Shown here: one piece after another, positions 12,318 through 22,811 of the stretch
How the letters are laid out: every line of letters begins with the position of its first letter
How positions within the stretch are numbered: position 1 is the first letter of the stretch
Source of the DNA: Purpureocillium takamizusanense
Taxonomy: Eukaryota; Ascomycota; Sordariomycetes; Hypocreales; Ophiocordycipitaceae
Assembly: GCF_022605165.1 (NCBI RefSeq)
Contig: NC_063069.1
Coordinates: forward strand, 558,001-622,000
DNA length: 64,000 nucleotides
Direction of reading: 5' to 3'
Translations under genes and position numbers: made by a program
The notes under the pieces: model-generated
Database searches by the model: none
The model's input: only the letters and a program-made list of their open reading frames with translations
Told to the model about the DNA's origin: nothing

Positions 12318-12399
12318 GGGCTCGTTGTAAACCTCGAAATTTGCCAGGTTTCCCACTGACCAGGCACATTTTACAGTGAAAGACCGCGGCACTATCAAA

Positions 12400-13224
12400 A
12401 TGAAGTCTACACTTGCATTATTTGCTCTTCCCGCATTCACATATGCCCAGCAGTTATGTGGACAGTTCGAGTCTCATTCAGCGTTCGGGTTCTACGTCAA
12501 TAACAACGAGTGGGGTGCCGCGGCCGGCAAAGGGGATCAATGCACATACGTCGATAACATCAAAAAGGACGGAGTAGCGTGGCACACCGACTGGACCTGG
12601 TCTGGGGGAGACTACAATGTCAAGAGTTACCCATACTCGGGCAGAGAGCTCCCCACCAAGCCTCTAGTCGGCAACATCACAAGACTACCGACCCGAGCGC
12701 AATGGCAGTACAACGGTAGCAACGTCCGGGCCAATGTTGCCTACGATCTCTTCACAGCAGCCGATCCCAACCACAGTGGGAGCAGTGGCGACTACGAACT
12801 CATGGTGTGGTGAGTGGCATCTTGTTCTGGGTGGAAATATGTAAGGGCAAAAGCTCACCGGCTATAGGGTGGGAAACTTGGGCAACGTCCATCCGATCGG
12901 CGAATCAAGAGGCAAAGTCACCATTGACGGCCGGAGCTGGGAGCTTTTTGTCGGAAATAATGGCGACATGAAAGTTTTCAGCTTCGTTGCCCCCGTCCAG
13001 GTCACAGACTTCGACTCCGATATCTTACCGTTCTTCGACCACATGACAAAAAAGTATAAATTTCCAGCAAAGGAGCAGCATCTTATCAGTATGTTCACTT
13101 TCTTGTCACTACAGCCCTATGAACATGATCTAATAAGCCCATAGCTTTCCAATTCGGAACTGAGCCCTTCACTGGCACCAAGGCAAAGTTCGATGTCTGG
13201 TACTGGAATGGGGAAGTCCACTGA
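12400..13224 (+). CDS. Secreted GH12 endoglucanase / xyloglucanase
   Basis: A glycoside hydrolase family 12 enzyme that cleaves beta-1,4-glucan or xyloglucan outside the cell. Three exons (12400-12809, 12868-13088, 13145-13224) join in phase into 236 residues, the normal family size. A signal peptide (about 1-16, ending TYAQ) is followed by the family blocks CGQF, NNNEWGAAAGKGDQC, WHTDWTWSGG, VKSYP, YELMVWVGNLG, PIG and FSFVAP. The two catalytic glutamates are visible: E133 in YELMVW (nucleophile, split near the first intron) and E217 in FGTEPFTG (acid/base). The introns have GTGAGT/TATAG and GTATGT/CATAG borders. Both catalytic motifs are intact, so the enzyme should be active. Whether it prefers cellulose or xyloglucan cannot be told from sequence. 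Confidence 0.93.
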
Positions 13225-14051
13225 AGAACAGGACCATAGCTGAAGTGAGATACAAGCGCTATCAACTCCGTCTCAGGTTGTCTACTCAGAACTCCTGAGA
13301 TATCTGTCGGCAGCAGCAGTTGGTTACAGCATGGCCCAGCCTGGGACCCCGGCCCGGGATCATCCCCGCTTCGGAGCTGCAGGTCAGGCTCCAAGGCCAA
13401 GCTCCGAAAACTGAACCAGAAGGGGATAATTGGAGTACAGGTGGTGAGACGCGACCTCCATGGTTGAATAAAAGACGGGGCACAACGTTTATTGAGCTGG
13501 GTAACACTGAAATACGGACTCAAGCTTGCCAGTGTACCAGCTCATCAACGCGAATCATCGACGCCGGAAGCGATTGATGGCTCCAATATCTGTCCGATGC
13601 AGCGACATGCAAACAAACCCTTGGCGCTCACTTCACTGTTGGACGTGTTCCTTGCTTGAGGTGGCCTCGCTTCATACAGTGTCCCACCAATGCCGGGTTT
13701 CCCCTGGCTAAGGCACCAATTGGCCAACAATATTAGAGATCGGCAGCTTTCCAAGAGGCGCTAGGAACAGGAGAGCCGAGGTGAGCTTTTGGCGTGCTTA
13801 TGCCCGGCAATGTGGAGCAGGAACGCCGAATTATATGTAGTCCACATGAGTCCGCTCATCCGAACACAATAAGCGATGTTGGAGGTAAGACATCTCGCCA
13901 GCTACAAGCTGCCAAGACGCGGGACACTTGAGCCCCAAAGTTAAGGGGCTGTGCCGGTGCTTAGCAACGGGCATCGACTATTTTATAAAGTAATCGTAAG
14001 AGAATGTCGCAGTTGTCGCGCCGTGCTCGGATTGACTGAACAGTTCGATAT

Positions 14052-14065
14052 GGGGGGGGGGGGGG
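14052..14065 (+). repeat. Poly-G run (14 G)
   Basis: A homopolymer of about fourteen G in intergenic DNA, similar to the two runs upstream of the CLC gene. Confidence 0.8.
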
Positions 14066-14412
14066 ATGTGGAGGGGGTCACGCGACACGCGAGCCAAGAC
14101 ACCGGTTGCAATAACACCACAGCGACGAGCCCCAGCTTCAGTCAGCATGATTCCATTCAGAACCAGCACCGAACATGGTTGGTATTAGTACTATGTCGAT
14201 GTAGTGGGACGATCACCAAGGGGTCGCAATAAGAGTAGAGTGGCGCGAGCTTGCCAACATGAGAATTCTTGCATAACTCGACTTGGCCGTGCGCCCAGTT
14301 CGTCGCGGTTTATTTGCTACTTGATTCGGTATAGGAACGAGATAAAGTTCAATTTGGGGTCCACCACTACAAACGCATCAAGTGTCCCCAGCAGGCGAGG
14401 GCATGATGGTAG

Positions 14413-14431
14413 ATCCCTGCTGAGCAGGGAT
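14413..14431 (+). repeat. Short inverted repeat, 8-bp stem with 3-nt loop
   Basis: ATCCCTGC, loop TGA, GCAGGGAT: a perfect 8-bp stem. There is no T tract and no adjacent gene end, so no function is proposed. Confidence 0.6.
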
Positions 14432-14829
14432 GGCAATGCTTACCGTTATGCTCGAACGCGTAATGCATGCCGTATCCGTTTGGAATATGAAGTTTGAAAT
14501 GAATGAAGCTGCAAAATCCTCCCTGCCAGTCAATAGCCTTTCTACCATGCTGTAGGCCTATGACACAGTATGAAGGCCCTACAGGCAGTTCACCTAATTA
14601 GATTTTTCCAGTTACCGACGGCCTTCTTTCAATACTTGGTCTGAACGACACGATGTCATTCTTTCCAAACTCTATCAATTTGCTGTATTTTCTTAGATTT
14701 CTCCACTCGTTTCGCCAGCAGGCTTCCATTGAACCCCAAGGGCCTTGAATTCACCAGAAGGGCTTCAGCTCCGTTTAGCCATTGAACTTTGGCGTGTTGA
14801 GCAGTTACGGTTGACGGCCATCAATCGTG

Positions 14830-16416
14830 ATGTACACGGCACTGTCCACCTACCGTCGATATGTTCTTTTGGTGTTTTGCATGCTGGCCATGCTAGTGAT
14901 ACTGGAGAGTTATAGGCTATACATGAACGAGGTGAATTCGTCCAATCCCATCCAGCACAAGCCGAGCAGCATCAAGCTTTTACGGAAACATTACCTGACC
15001 AAGAACATCGTCTAGTGGCCGCTGAGCAAGTCCGTGCTAAGGCAAAGACCGGCAGTGCTTGGAGGACCCAAGAGATCTCAGCTGCACTACGTGATCCCGG
15101 CCACCTCGCCAAACGATCTCTTCTGCGCCGTTGTCGCATCGGCTCTCGCCAACAGATACCCCGTACCTTTTGTCATAGGCTGGAAGGGGGAGGGCGAGTT
15201 CGACGCAAAAGCCGCGCACATTGCCAAGATACGGACGATCAAACGATACCTCGACACGTTACCTAACGGCGGCGAAGATGACGATCTAATCATGGTCGGA
15301 GACGGCCTCGACGTTATAGCTCAGCTTCCCGTCGAGATTATGATCGAACGTTATTTCCAACTTGTTTCGGACGCCGATGCTCGCCTCGCGGACCGTTTCG
15401 GTATCAGTGTCGAAGAAGCTCACAGCCGTGGGTTACGGCAAACACTTGTCTGGGGTGCTGATAAGATGTGTTGGCCACCGTTGTATGAAGAGGCTCAGTG
15501 CTCGGCTATCCCTGCATCGAACCTCGCACACAACGCACTTGGTCCCAAAACGGGCAACGGGGATTTTGTCTACGCAGACCCCAAATTTCTCAATTCGGGC
15601 TCTGTTATCGGCCCCTTGGGTGACTTGCGCAACTTCATTAATGCTGGTATAGCTGAAATGGAAGCGACATTTGATCCCGAATTCGAATATCACAACTCGG
15701 ACCAGGTGTACCTCGCCAGACTCTTCGGACGCCAAGAACTTTCTCGAGACCAACGAGTCATTCGCGCGCATAACTCAGACGTCCTAGGATCCCATTCGAA
15801 CACAGATTTCGAATCCTCGAATGCAACGGAGCACCACGTCACCATCGATTACGAATCGGCTCTTTTCCAAACCGGATGCTACTTTGATAGATGGATGCAT
15901 GACCTCGATTTCAACAACTCAGATAATACCGCAACTGTTTCGGAAGATGTGTTTGACCAGGGCGAAACATTCAAGCCATATCTAGTTCAGATGCCCGCCA
16001 ACGTCTACCAGTCCCTGCTCCGAATTTACAACTCGATCGCTGGGCATCAATCTCTGTCCGCACAAGAGTGGATTGGAAGTCTGAAGTTGGCTACCAATGT
16101 CGTTTCTAAGAATATCTTCGGGTCCTACCACGCAACATGCAACAAAAGGAGACTCCTTGACCGGTTCAGATCCTTTTGGTTTCACCCGTTCATACAACCA
16201 TTGATGACGGCGGCCTTTCGGGACACCCACACCGGCCAGCTCATCACAGAAAAGCTGATTAACGGCCGTGAGTGGGTGTACAAGACATCGTATCCGGCGG
16301 ATGCAAGCAGTACGGACCAGCTGGGTGGGGTGTTTACCGACTTCGAGGCTGAGAGCTTTATATCCTACACAACCCTCTGCTCGCAACATTTGAACATTTT
16401 CAACCAGACACATTAG
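14830..16416 (+). CDS. Type II membrane glycosyltransferase, PLOD1-3-like GT domain
   Basis: A predicted Golgi/ER type II glycosyltransferase resembling the sugar-transfer domain of procollagen lysyl hydroxylase/galactosyltransferases. The ATG at 14830 starts a short cytosolic tail and an anchor (YVLLVFCMLAMLVILESY). The lumenal domain begins LHYVIPATSPNDLFC, with PVPFVIGWKGEG, then DDDLIMVGDGLDVIAQLP, where the acidic cluster DGLDV takes the place of the usual metal-binding DGYDV. WGADKMCWPP and NSGSVIGPLGDL are also typical of the family. The 84-nt interval 14932-15015 is read as an in-frame intron (GTGAAT donor, CCTGAC branch, TAG acceptor). Retaining it places a TAG stop exactly at the acceptor, giving only a 62-residue peptide. 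The spliced product is about 500 residues. The sugar and acceptor are unknown. Confidence 0.82.
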
Positions 16417-16824
16417 CCCACTATGGTCGATTAGTAGCACTTACGATAATTTGTTGAGTTCGGCGCTTTTAGAGGAAAGAGGGATGAACCTAGCGACTGC
16501 CATCAAGATAGGGGCGTACATATAGCTTACTTTGTACCGAGAAACATCATCTCAATACAGCAGTGATGACAAAAAGGCTATACTCCCTTGAGTGCTCAAC
16601 TAGTGACTAGGATTTCTTTTGCGACATACTTTAATCAGTTTACCAATTTATCCCCCATTTGATGTTATGTTCCCTGGCGAGCAACGTCACTTGACAGTTG
16701 TAGGGGCGTAAAGCCGACTAATTCCCTATGGAAAGGACCGTATTATTGAATCATGTCGCTAATGGCTGCTATATAATGCTATGTATGAAAGACATTCCTT
16801 AACCCGAGATTTCCTTGGCATATC
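16417..16824. other. Convergent 3' intergenic region
   Basis: About 400 AT-richer bases separate the glycosyltransferase stop (+) from the Rieske stop (-). No gene is seen. Confidence 0.6.
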
Positions 16825-18113
16825 TCAAACCGTAATCTCCTTGGGGATTCTGCAGCAGTCCACCGCTGAGCAGAAGTTGACATCCTCGCTGGCCTGGGTT
16901 GCCGCCGGCAGCGTCTGTCGAGCTGGCCATATCTCACAGCCCGCCTCCACCTCTCGCTTGTGATGAGACGTAACTAGATCCCGGACCGACTTCTGGAAGA
17001 AGAGCGGCCCCTTCTCCATCTTGGGGTGCAGCTCTCCATTGACAAAAACGCCAGCATTCAGGTTCTTCTGTGCATTTGCGCACAGGTACTTGTCCTCGGA
17101 CATGATTCGCTTGTACATGGCGTCGATGACGCCAAAGTCCTCATCGCTGGAGTTCTTGTTCCTGTAGACTTCATACCTCATTGCCGATGTTGTCGGCCCG
17201 CTCGGGACGAACCTCTGGATGAAGAAGAAGTGCGGCCTGCTACTTGTCAGTGACACCTCGATGGAGAAAAGGAAGTGGAGAAGACGTACGAGATGTTCAA
17301 CGATGAGTTAGGGAAGTAATAGGTCGCGGCTACTCTGAAACCCTTCGCGATTTGCTCTTCTGTGGGACTGCCAAAGTGTTGAATGTGTCCTCCATTGGTC
17401 TCCACCCAGTAAGAGCTGAGATCCGCGATGGTCGGGATGTCGGGGTGTGTTGTCTTGCAGTGGTAGCACTCGTTGTAGTTGTCCGCCAGAATCTTCCAGT
17501 TGTACTCGCCTTCCATCTCCCAGGTGTGGTCGAACTGATACTCATCAAAGTTGTAGTACTGAAACCTGGTCTGCTTGTCGATGCCGGCGAAGTCATCCTC
17601 CCATGAAATCTCGGGCTTTGCGCCGCCATCGAGATTCACCCAAATGAACCCCTTGTCATCGACATGAACGTGTACCGGCAAGAGGTTGTTCTTAGACTTG
17701 TCAAAGCCTGGCATGTCTTGATAGCCTGGTGCCTTGGCGAGCTTGCCGTTGAGACCGTACGACCATCCGTGGTACTTGCAGGAGAACATGAAGTTGTTGC
17801 CCTTGTCTTCAGTGACAATGGGAAAGGCGCGATGTCTGCAGACGTTGTGAAAGGCGTTGATGTTGCCATCACGATCTTGGCAGATGATGAAGTCGAAGCC
17901 AGCAACATCATACCGTATCCAGTCTCCGCGTTCCGGGATCCGGTGCTTGTGTGTTGTGAGAAGCCACTTCTTGGAAAAGATGGCCCTCCTCTCCAGCTCA
18001 TACATCTCCTGGGATGTATACCATGAGGCCGGTAGCGCCCTGACTGGGGCACTGTCGTCGTCGGCAGTCGTGGCCCGGCCCAGGCCTAGATAGCTCTTGA
18101 GCAACTGCGCCAT
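16825..18113 (-). CDS. Rieske non-heme iron oxygenase, glycine betaine/choline monooxygenase type
   Basis: The alpha subunit of a Rieske oxygenase; relatives oxidise choline or remove a methyl group from glycine betaine, proline betaine or carnitine. Two exons (17290-18113 and 16825-17236) join as ...LNIS-PHFFFIQRF into 411 residues. The [2Fe-2S] ligands are C92-x-H94 and C112-x2-H115 (CRH and CKYH). The iron site is DNYNECYHCKTTH with D211 as the likely bridging residue and H218/H223 as ligands. No targeting signal is obvious: the C-terminus is EITV, so it is probably cytosolic. The neighbours are a sarcosine-type oxidase, a dimethylglycine oxidase-like enzyme and a regulator, so glycine betaine demethylation is the best guess. 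Choline monooxygenase or stachydrine demethylase are alternatives. No ferredoxin-reductase partner is in the window. Confidence 0.88.
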
Positions 18114-18240
18114 AGCAAATGGATGCACAACAAAGTCAGGGGCGGCACAATTTAATCGGTACAGAAATGATTCGCGTTGCTTTCTATGGGCTACTCTTCT
18201 TTTACCCGGAGAGACCGTCCTTCCTTTTTATCTTTTCGCC

Positions 18241-18275
18241 ACGAGCTCGTCAAGACGGATCTAGAGCCCGGGCTC
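18241..18275. promoter_or_regulatory. Pair of perfect palindromes in the Rieske promoter
   Basis: ACGAGCTCGT (18241-18250) and GAGCCCGGGCTC (18264-18275) are each perfectly self-complementary and lie 13 bases apart, about 130-160 bases upstream of the Rieske ATG. The second contains the CCG/CGG triplets that zinc-cluster regulators often bind, so these are candidate operators. Confidence 0.4.
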
Positions 18276-19869
18276 CCTCCAGTTTGATAACATTGTGTCG
18301 CACGGTTGTAAGTTGGTTGCAGAGGTATCGTCAGCTGGCCAGGCACACGGCGACCAAAAGCCGGTCACATGATCGGCATTCCGCCATGCTCCGTTGTTGA
18401 CAGCCCGCACAAACACGGCGAGTCTGTGGACGGATGGAATGCCTCTGGAACACACATCCGAAGCAGTTCACCAAGCGCGGGCCAACCTTTCCCCCCCACG
18501 GCGGCGCGTGGCACCAAGGCCGGCGCGCATATCGGACCTGAACGCCCGGCCACGATGGTTTCCCTTACGCAACTGACCCCGTACATGGCGACCGTCCCGT
18601 CGGCAACTGCTGCCCGAGCTGCCCAAGATGGCTTCAAAATGGCCACCTGTCACGGCGCTTTGGCCGTAATTGCACGGGAGTGAGTCCCGTCATACAGTGG
18701 CGAGACGCATCGTGCATGTAGCAAGTCGGTCATCGGAGGATGCACTGCCAACGTAAGAGCCAACGCAACAGTCGGCGAGACGCCCTCGCCGTGGGCAGCG
18801 ACGTCGGGCAGTCTTGATACGACATCTTCCATGGCGCGGCTGTCACGATGGCACTCAAAGGTGTTGGGGACTGTCCACGTGGTCTCTTAAGCCGTGTGAA
18901 ACACCCGCCACTTAGCTATTTTATAGTTCACGATATGTGTGTCTAAGGGGGTCTACGGCCGACGATACAGCTTTCATTATGCTCGACTCCGGTTCACGTT
19001 GCCGGGCGATGGTGGTGCAATGGTGTGACCTCCCCATCCTCGTCTTCGATCTCGCACTCGCGCATTCAGCCTCAAGCTTGTGTAACCTTGGGCGCCAGAA
19101 AGCTTATTTTGGAATGGTCTCGATCTTTATCGGCTGTGTTTTCAGGCCCATCCCAAGCGCTTGGGAGGGCCGACGTCGGACGCAGACCCTTTCCCCGCAT
19201 CGCCCTTCTTCCTGTGCAGCCAACGCGGAGCGCCCGTGTCGAATACTGGGAGGCGCGCGCAGACGTTCGTAGTCAGGGCCCTGGAATGACCCCATTTGCA
19301 GGAACTTTGTGCGAGGGCATCAGGGGACGAGATAATAAATTGGAAGACACTGTGGTGCCCAGTGACGAGCGCGAGTCAACGTAAAGGCGCTTACATATCC
19401 TTCTTGGCTTGACGGTCTCTGCAAACATCGTCCCAGCCACCATCATCGATGTTATTTGTACGTACGTAAAACACCAGCACGGAATCACGGCTTCGCCACC
19501 TGGTGCGTGCTTCGTCGCAAGACGCTGCACGGAGTGGGGGTGCGGTCAACGCAGGGTTGGGGAAGCGCCACCCGTCCCCAGATATTGCGGGGGAAGAAGC
19601 AGGGACCCCTTTGGCTTCATGTTGGGGTGTGCCAGCCGTCCAGCGCCCGCTGGGTTGACCGGCAGTTGGAGAAACCGAGCCGTGGCAGCGTCGTCGACAA
19701 GGATGCTATGCCATTTGAGGGAATGCGATGGCACGCGTTGCAGTAGCGTGCAGTGTTCTGTGCGCGTGTGCTTGTCTGTATCGGCGGATGAACGCCCGGG
19801 GAAGCTGTCTTGCACAGCCGTCAGTGCAGCGTCCGGTTCTGTACCTCGATAGCATCGAGCACAGGGTAA

Positions 19870-19919
19870 AGAGATAACCGTGGGACGTTCCACGTATGAG
19901 GAGATGCATGGTTATCTCT
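19870..19919. promoter_or_regulatory. Inverted pair of GATA sites flanking a near-palindrome
   Basis: AGAGATAACC (19870-19879) and its exact reverse complement GGTTATCTCT (19910-19919) face each other across 30 bases. Each holds a WGATAR-type element, the site of AreA/Nit2-class nitrogen regulators. Between them is GTGGGACGTTCCAC (19880-19893), nearly palindromic around ACGT. The block lies about 360-410 bases upstream of the oxidase ATG. Confidence 0.5.
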
Positions 19920-20280
19920 CTCCCGGTGTGGCTTCACGTGACCGGTTGGCCGGAGACTTTGGCCGATGCCGGGGCAGGCCGACGGAGCACATAAGTTGCG
20001 GCGCCGATGCAGGTTCACGGTGTGCTCGACGAATGAGGCTGTTACGATTGAAGCACTCGGCCACGTTCCCGAGGCTAAGGTCTGAGTGACAAGTTCCATC
20101 ACGAAGCTGGTCTGAGCAGTGCGACATCCAAGGCCGTTCTGTACCCCGTACCTGTAGGTTGGGTTGCACTCTTACATGTACTTGGGCTCGGAGCTCTCTG
20201 ACTATGTACACTTGCTAACACCCCTCTTTCAGTGATAGCAGGGGCGCCATTTGCTCTTGTTGCATTACGCATTTCGCACC

Positions 20281-21717
20281 ATGTCCTCAGAAACGTCGTC
20301 GTTTCTCATCATTGGTGCAGGCGTCTTTGGAGTGTCCACGGCTTACCATTTAATCAAAAAGTATCCCAGTGCCTCGGTCACACTCGTGGACCGGGACGCA
20401 TTCGACGCGGAAAGCCGTGTCGCCGCATCGTGGGACTGGAACAAGTGTATTCGTGCAGACTATGAGGACATCGTGTACTGCCAGCTAGCGCTGGAGGCAC
20501 AAGATGTTTTCACGTCCGATCCGCTCTGGATGCCCTACTTTCATGAGACGGGGATATACTGGATTTGCCGCGGCGACTACGCCAAAGATGTCATCAACAA
20601 CTTCAAAAAGCTTGGAAGAAAGGTCGACATTTCCGCATTCCCTATTTCTGAGGCCCGAAAGATGTACGACGGTCTCTTCGACGATGCAGATTACTCAGGC
20701 GCTACAGAGGTTCTCATCAACAAAACCAGTGGCTGGGCAGCTGCAGGAGACTGCTTACGCGCCGTAACGCGCAAGGCGATCGAGCTTGGCGTTCAGTATG
20801 TCACAGCCGAGGCCTCGGGCCTTCAGTTGGACAAGGACGGCCGCTGTTGCGGCATCAAGACAACGACAGGAACGGCATTGAACGCCTCACACGTCCTTCT
20901 CTGCACTGGCGCGTATACGCCCAAGCTCCTGGAGTTCAGTGCTGCAAGTAGCGGACTCGCCGATCTCCGTGCCGGATCAAGAATTGTTGCGGGTGGCATC
21001 ACGACGGGAATGTGGAAAGTTGACGACAAATCCTACGAGAAGTTCGCATCCATGCCCGTGGGTTTTCAGGGCTACACTGCGGACGTAGGTATGTTACCCC
21101 CCTTACGCTGCACGATAAGCGCCGGTCAGTCAACTAACGGCTGAGCAAGGCGGCTTTATCGGAAGCCTGCCACCCACCAAAGATAGAGAGATGAAATGGT
21201 GGGGCCAGAAGATCTTCAAGAACACCCGAGAGGTCCTGCCGGGCAGATTTATTTCAGCGCCGCCTAATGAGCGAGACTACGCGCAGTGGAAGGTGTCCGG
21301 ACCGCTCAAGGAAGACATTCGATACGCCAGCCATGTCTTCTACGGCAAGAAAACCGCAAACTGGACGCAAGAGAAACATCGCATCTGCTGGTGAGTTGAT
21401 GGGCCATCAGGACGACTGGGTCAGATAACGTGCTGAGCTTATTTGTTATCAGGGATGCGTTCACCTCCAACGGCGACTTTATCATCTCACCGCACCCTGC
21501 CGCCAAGGGACTCTACGTCGCCACGTGTGGCTCCTTTCACGGCTACAAATTCTTCCCCGTGCTCGGCAAGTATATCATACAGATGTTGGAGGGAACGCTG
21601 GCCCCTGAGCTCGCGGGCAGGTGGGCGTGGGACCGAGAGCGACCAGATCCTTCCCTGAATCCCGAATATCCGCGGGTAGAGATGAAAGACTTGTTAGACG
21701 TATCTGCGAAACTCTAG
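20281..21717 (+). CDS. Peroxisomal FAD-dependent N-methyl amino acid (sarcosine-type) oxidase
   Basis: A monomeric sarcosine oxidase/fructosyl-amino-acid oxidase-family flavoenzyme, which oxidises a secondary amine and releases H2O2; sarcosine would give glycine and formaldehyde. Three exons (20281-21088, 21150-21390, 21453-21717) join in phase into 437 residues. The FAD dinucleotide-binding fold is FLIIGAGVFGVSTAYHL near the N-terminus. The motif HRICWDAF contains C349, which corresponds to the cysteine that holds FAD covalently in this family. FIISPHP and SFHGYKFFPVLGKY are conserved C-terminal blocks. The protein ends in AKL, a canonical PTS1 peroxisomal signal. It is divergent from the Rieske gene and precedes the regulator. 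Related enzymes act on L-pipecolate, saccharopine or fructosyl amines, so sarcosine is inferred from context. Confidence 0.9.
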
Positions 21718-22811
21718 ATGCGAGTAGATGAAGGCTTTGATAAGAACTTCCTCGGTAGGCTAATTCCATAATATGGCACGAGTTGGAAGTTGCATGAATG
21801 TGGCTGTGCCTTTGGGTCATATTATGTGTATCTGTGCATCGATCAGTGCGAAGAGCTGAGGGAGGCGTCGAGGGACCACAGATCACTGCCAGGTGTGCAT
21901 GGACCATGTGCAGGGCCTGTGGCGTCCAAGAGATCCACGCGTCGATGCGCAATGCGGAGTCGGAGTGTTCACTGATTAGGGGGCACCTGGGACCCAACCA
22001 CTCATGAGTGGAAGAGCTCGATCGTCCCGCGCGGAGACATGGACCGAACATCGCCAGGGCACCAACAAGAAGACAGCATTTGCCAGCTAATCAAGGATCA
22101 AGGATTGCAAACAAAGAAAATGCCCTACAGTACCATCTCGGCTATCACAAAAGCCGTCTGATCACAGGTCGCTGGGGGCCCCCACGGATGGGAGGTCTAG
22201 TCCGGCAGTGCATCGTGATGATCCGTGCATCACGGGACGGAGGGCGACAGCTGTTCTCTACTACTGCGGCCTGCCGCCGCCCGCTAGGCACCCCCTGCAA
22301 CTTATCGCCGCGGGTCTGGGGCAACACTCGGAGCACGACCCCTGAGCCCTCGACCGCTGGCCTAGCGAGACACTGACAGTGACACACGCGCGCAGACGCA
22401 CACACACACACACACACATATATCCGACACGTTATCGGCCGGTCCACGTGCCACGATTGCTGGCAAAAGTCACAGCAAAAGGATGCCGTGCAGGCAGCCT
22501 ACAAGTAGGTTGGTTGCAAGCCTCAGCGCACCGCCGTGGCGCCTCGCCGGGCCCATTCTGGCTATCTGGGGTGGCTAGCCTAGATTTGGCATCGATTTGG
22601 CAACCCCGCGTGGGCACGGCACCTTTGGGGCACCTTAGGACCAGGCCAGGAGCAGTTGGGCTCTTCTTCTTCAAGGGGCGATAACCCGGCTCCAGAGTGG
22701 TGTGCTGCAGGTGTCATCGTGGCGTCGCCCAGTGAGAGGGGGAGAGATGTAATAGACTTTTGGTATTTATTGCATCCGCACCCCATCTGAGCTTGCTCTC
22801 GTCAACGTCAC
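21718..22811. other. Intergenic region with a CA microsatellite; promoter of the regulator
   Basis: No gene is evident in these 1.1 kb. It contains (CA)10 at 22399-22418 and an E-box-like TCCACGTG near 22444. The right end should be the promoter of the Zn2Cys6 gene. Confidence 0.5.
22399..22418 (+). repeat. (CA)10 microsatellite
   Basis: About ten uninterrupted CA units followed by TATATA, upstream of the regulator gene. Confidence 0.85.

Larger units (their letters stand above)
9363..12399. other. Gene-free interval of about 3 kb between divergent CLC and GH12 genes
   Basis: Frames such as 9544-10116 (-) are Arg/Cys/Pro-rich with no domain, and I do not regard them as genes. The stretch contains two long G runs (9746-9757 and 10540-10554). 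Its right end carries candidate promoter elements of the GH12 gene. Confidence 0.5.
13225..14829. other. Gene-free interval of about 1.6 kb
   Basis: No credible gene is seen. It contains a 14-G run at 14052-14065 and a short perfect hairpin at 14413-14431. The last part should be the promoter of the glycosyltransferase that follows. Confidence 0.5.
18114..20280. promoter_or_regulatory. Divergent promoter region of the Rieske and sarcosine-oxidase genes
   Basis: About 2.2 kb without a credible gene lie between two divergently transcribed catabolic genes. Notable elements are two perfect palindromes close to the Rieske start, an inverted pair of GATA sites closer to the oxidase, and two copies of GGGAC-N3-CCACGT (18867-18880 and 19882-19895). 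Direct control by the cluster regulator is inferred only. Confidence 0.5.

Noticed and set aside
14413..14431. Short hairpin considered as a terminator or small RNA
   Set aside because: Only 8 bp, no T tract, no linked gene; fungal termination does not use such hairpins.
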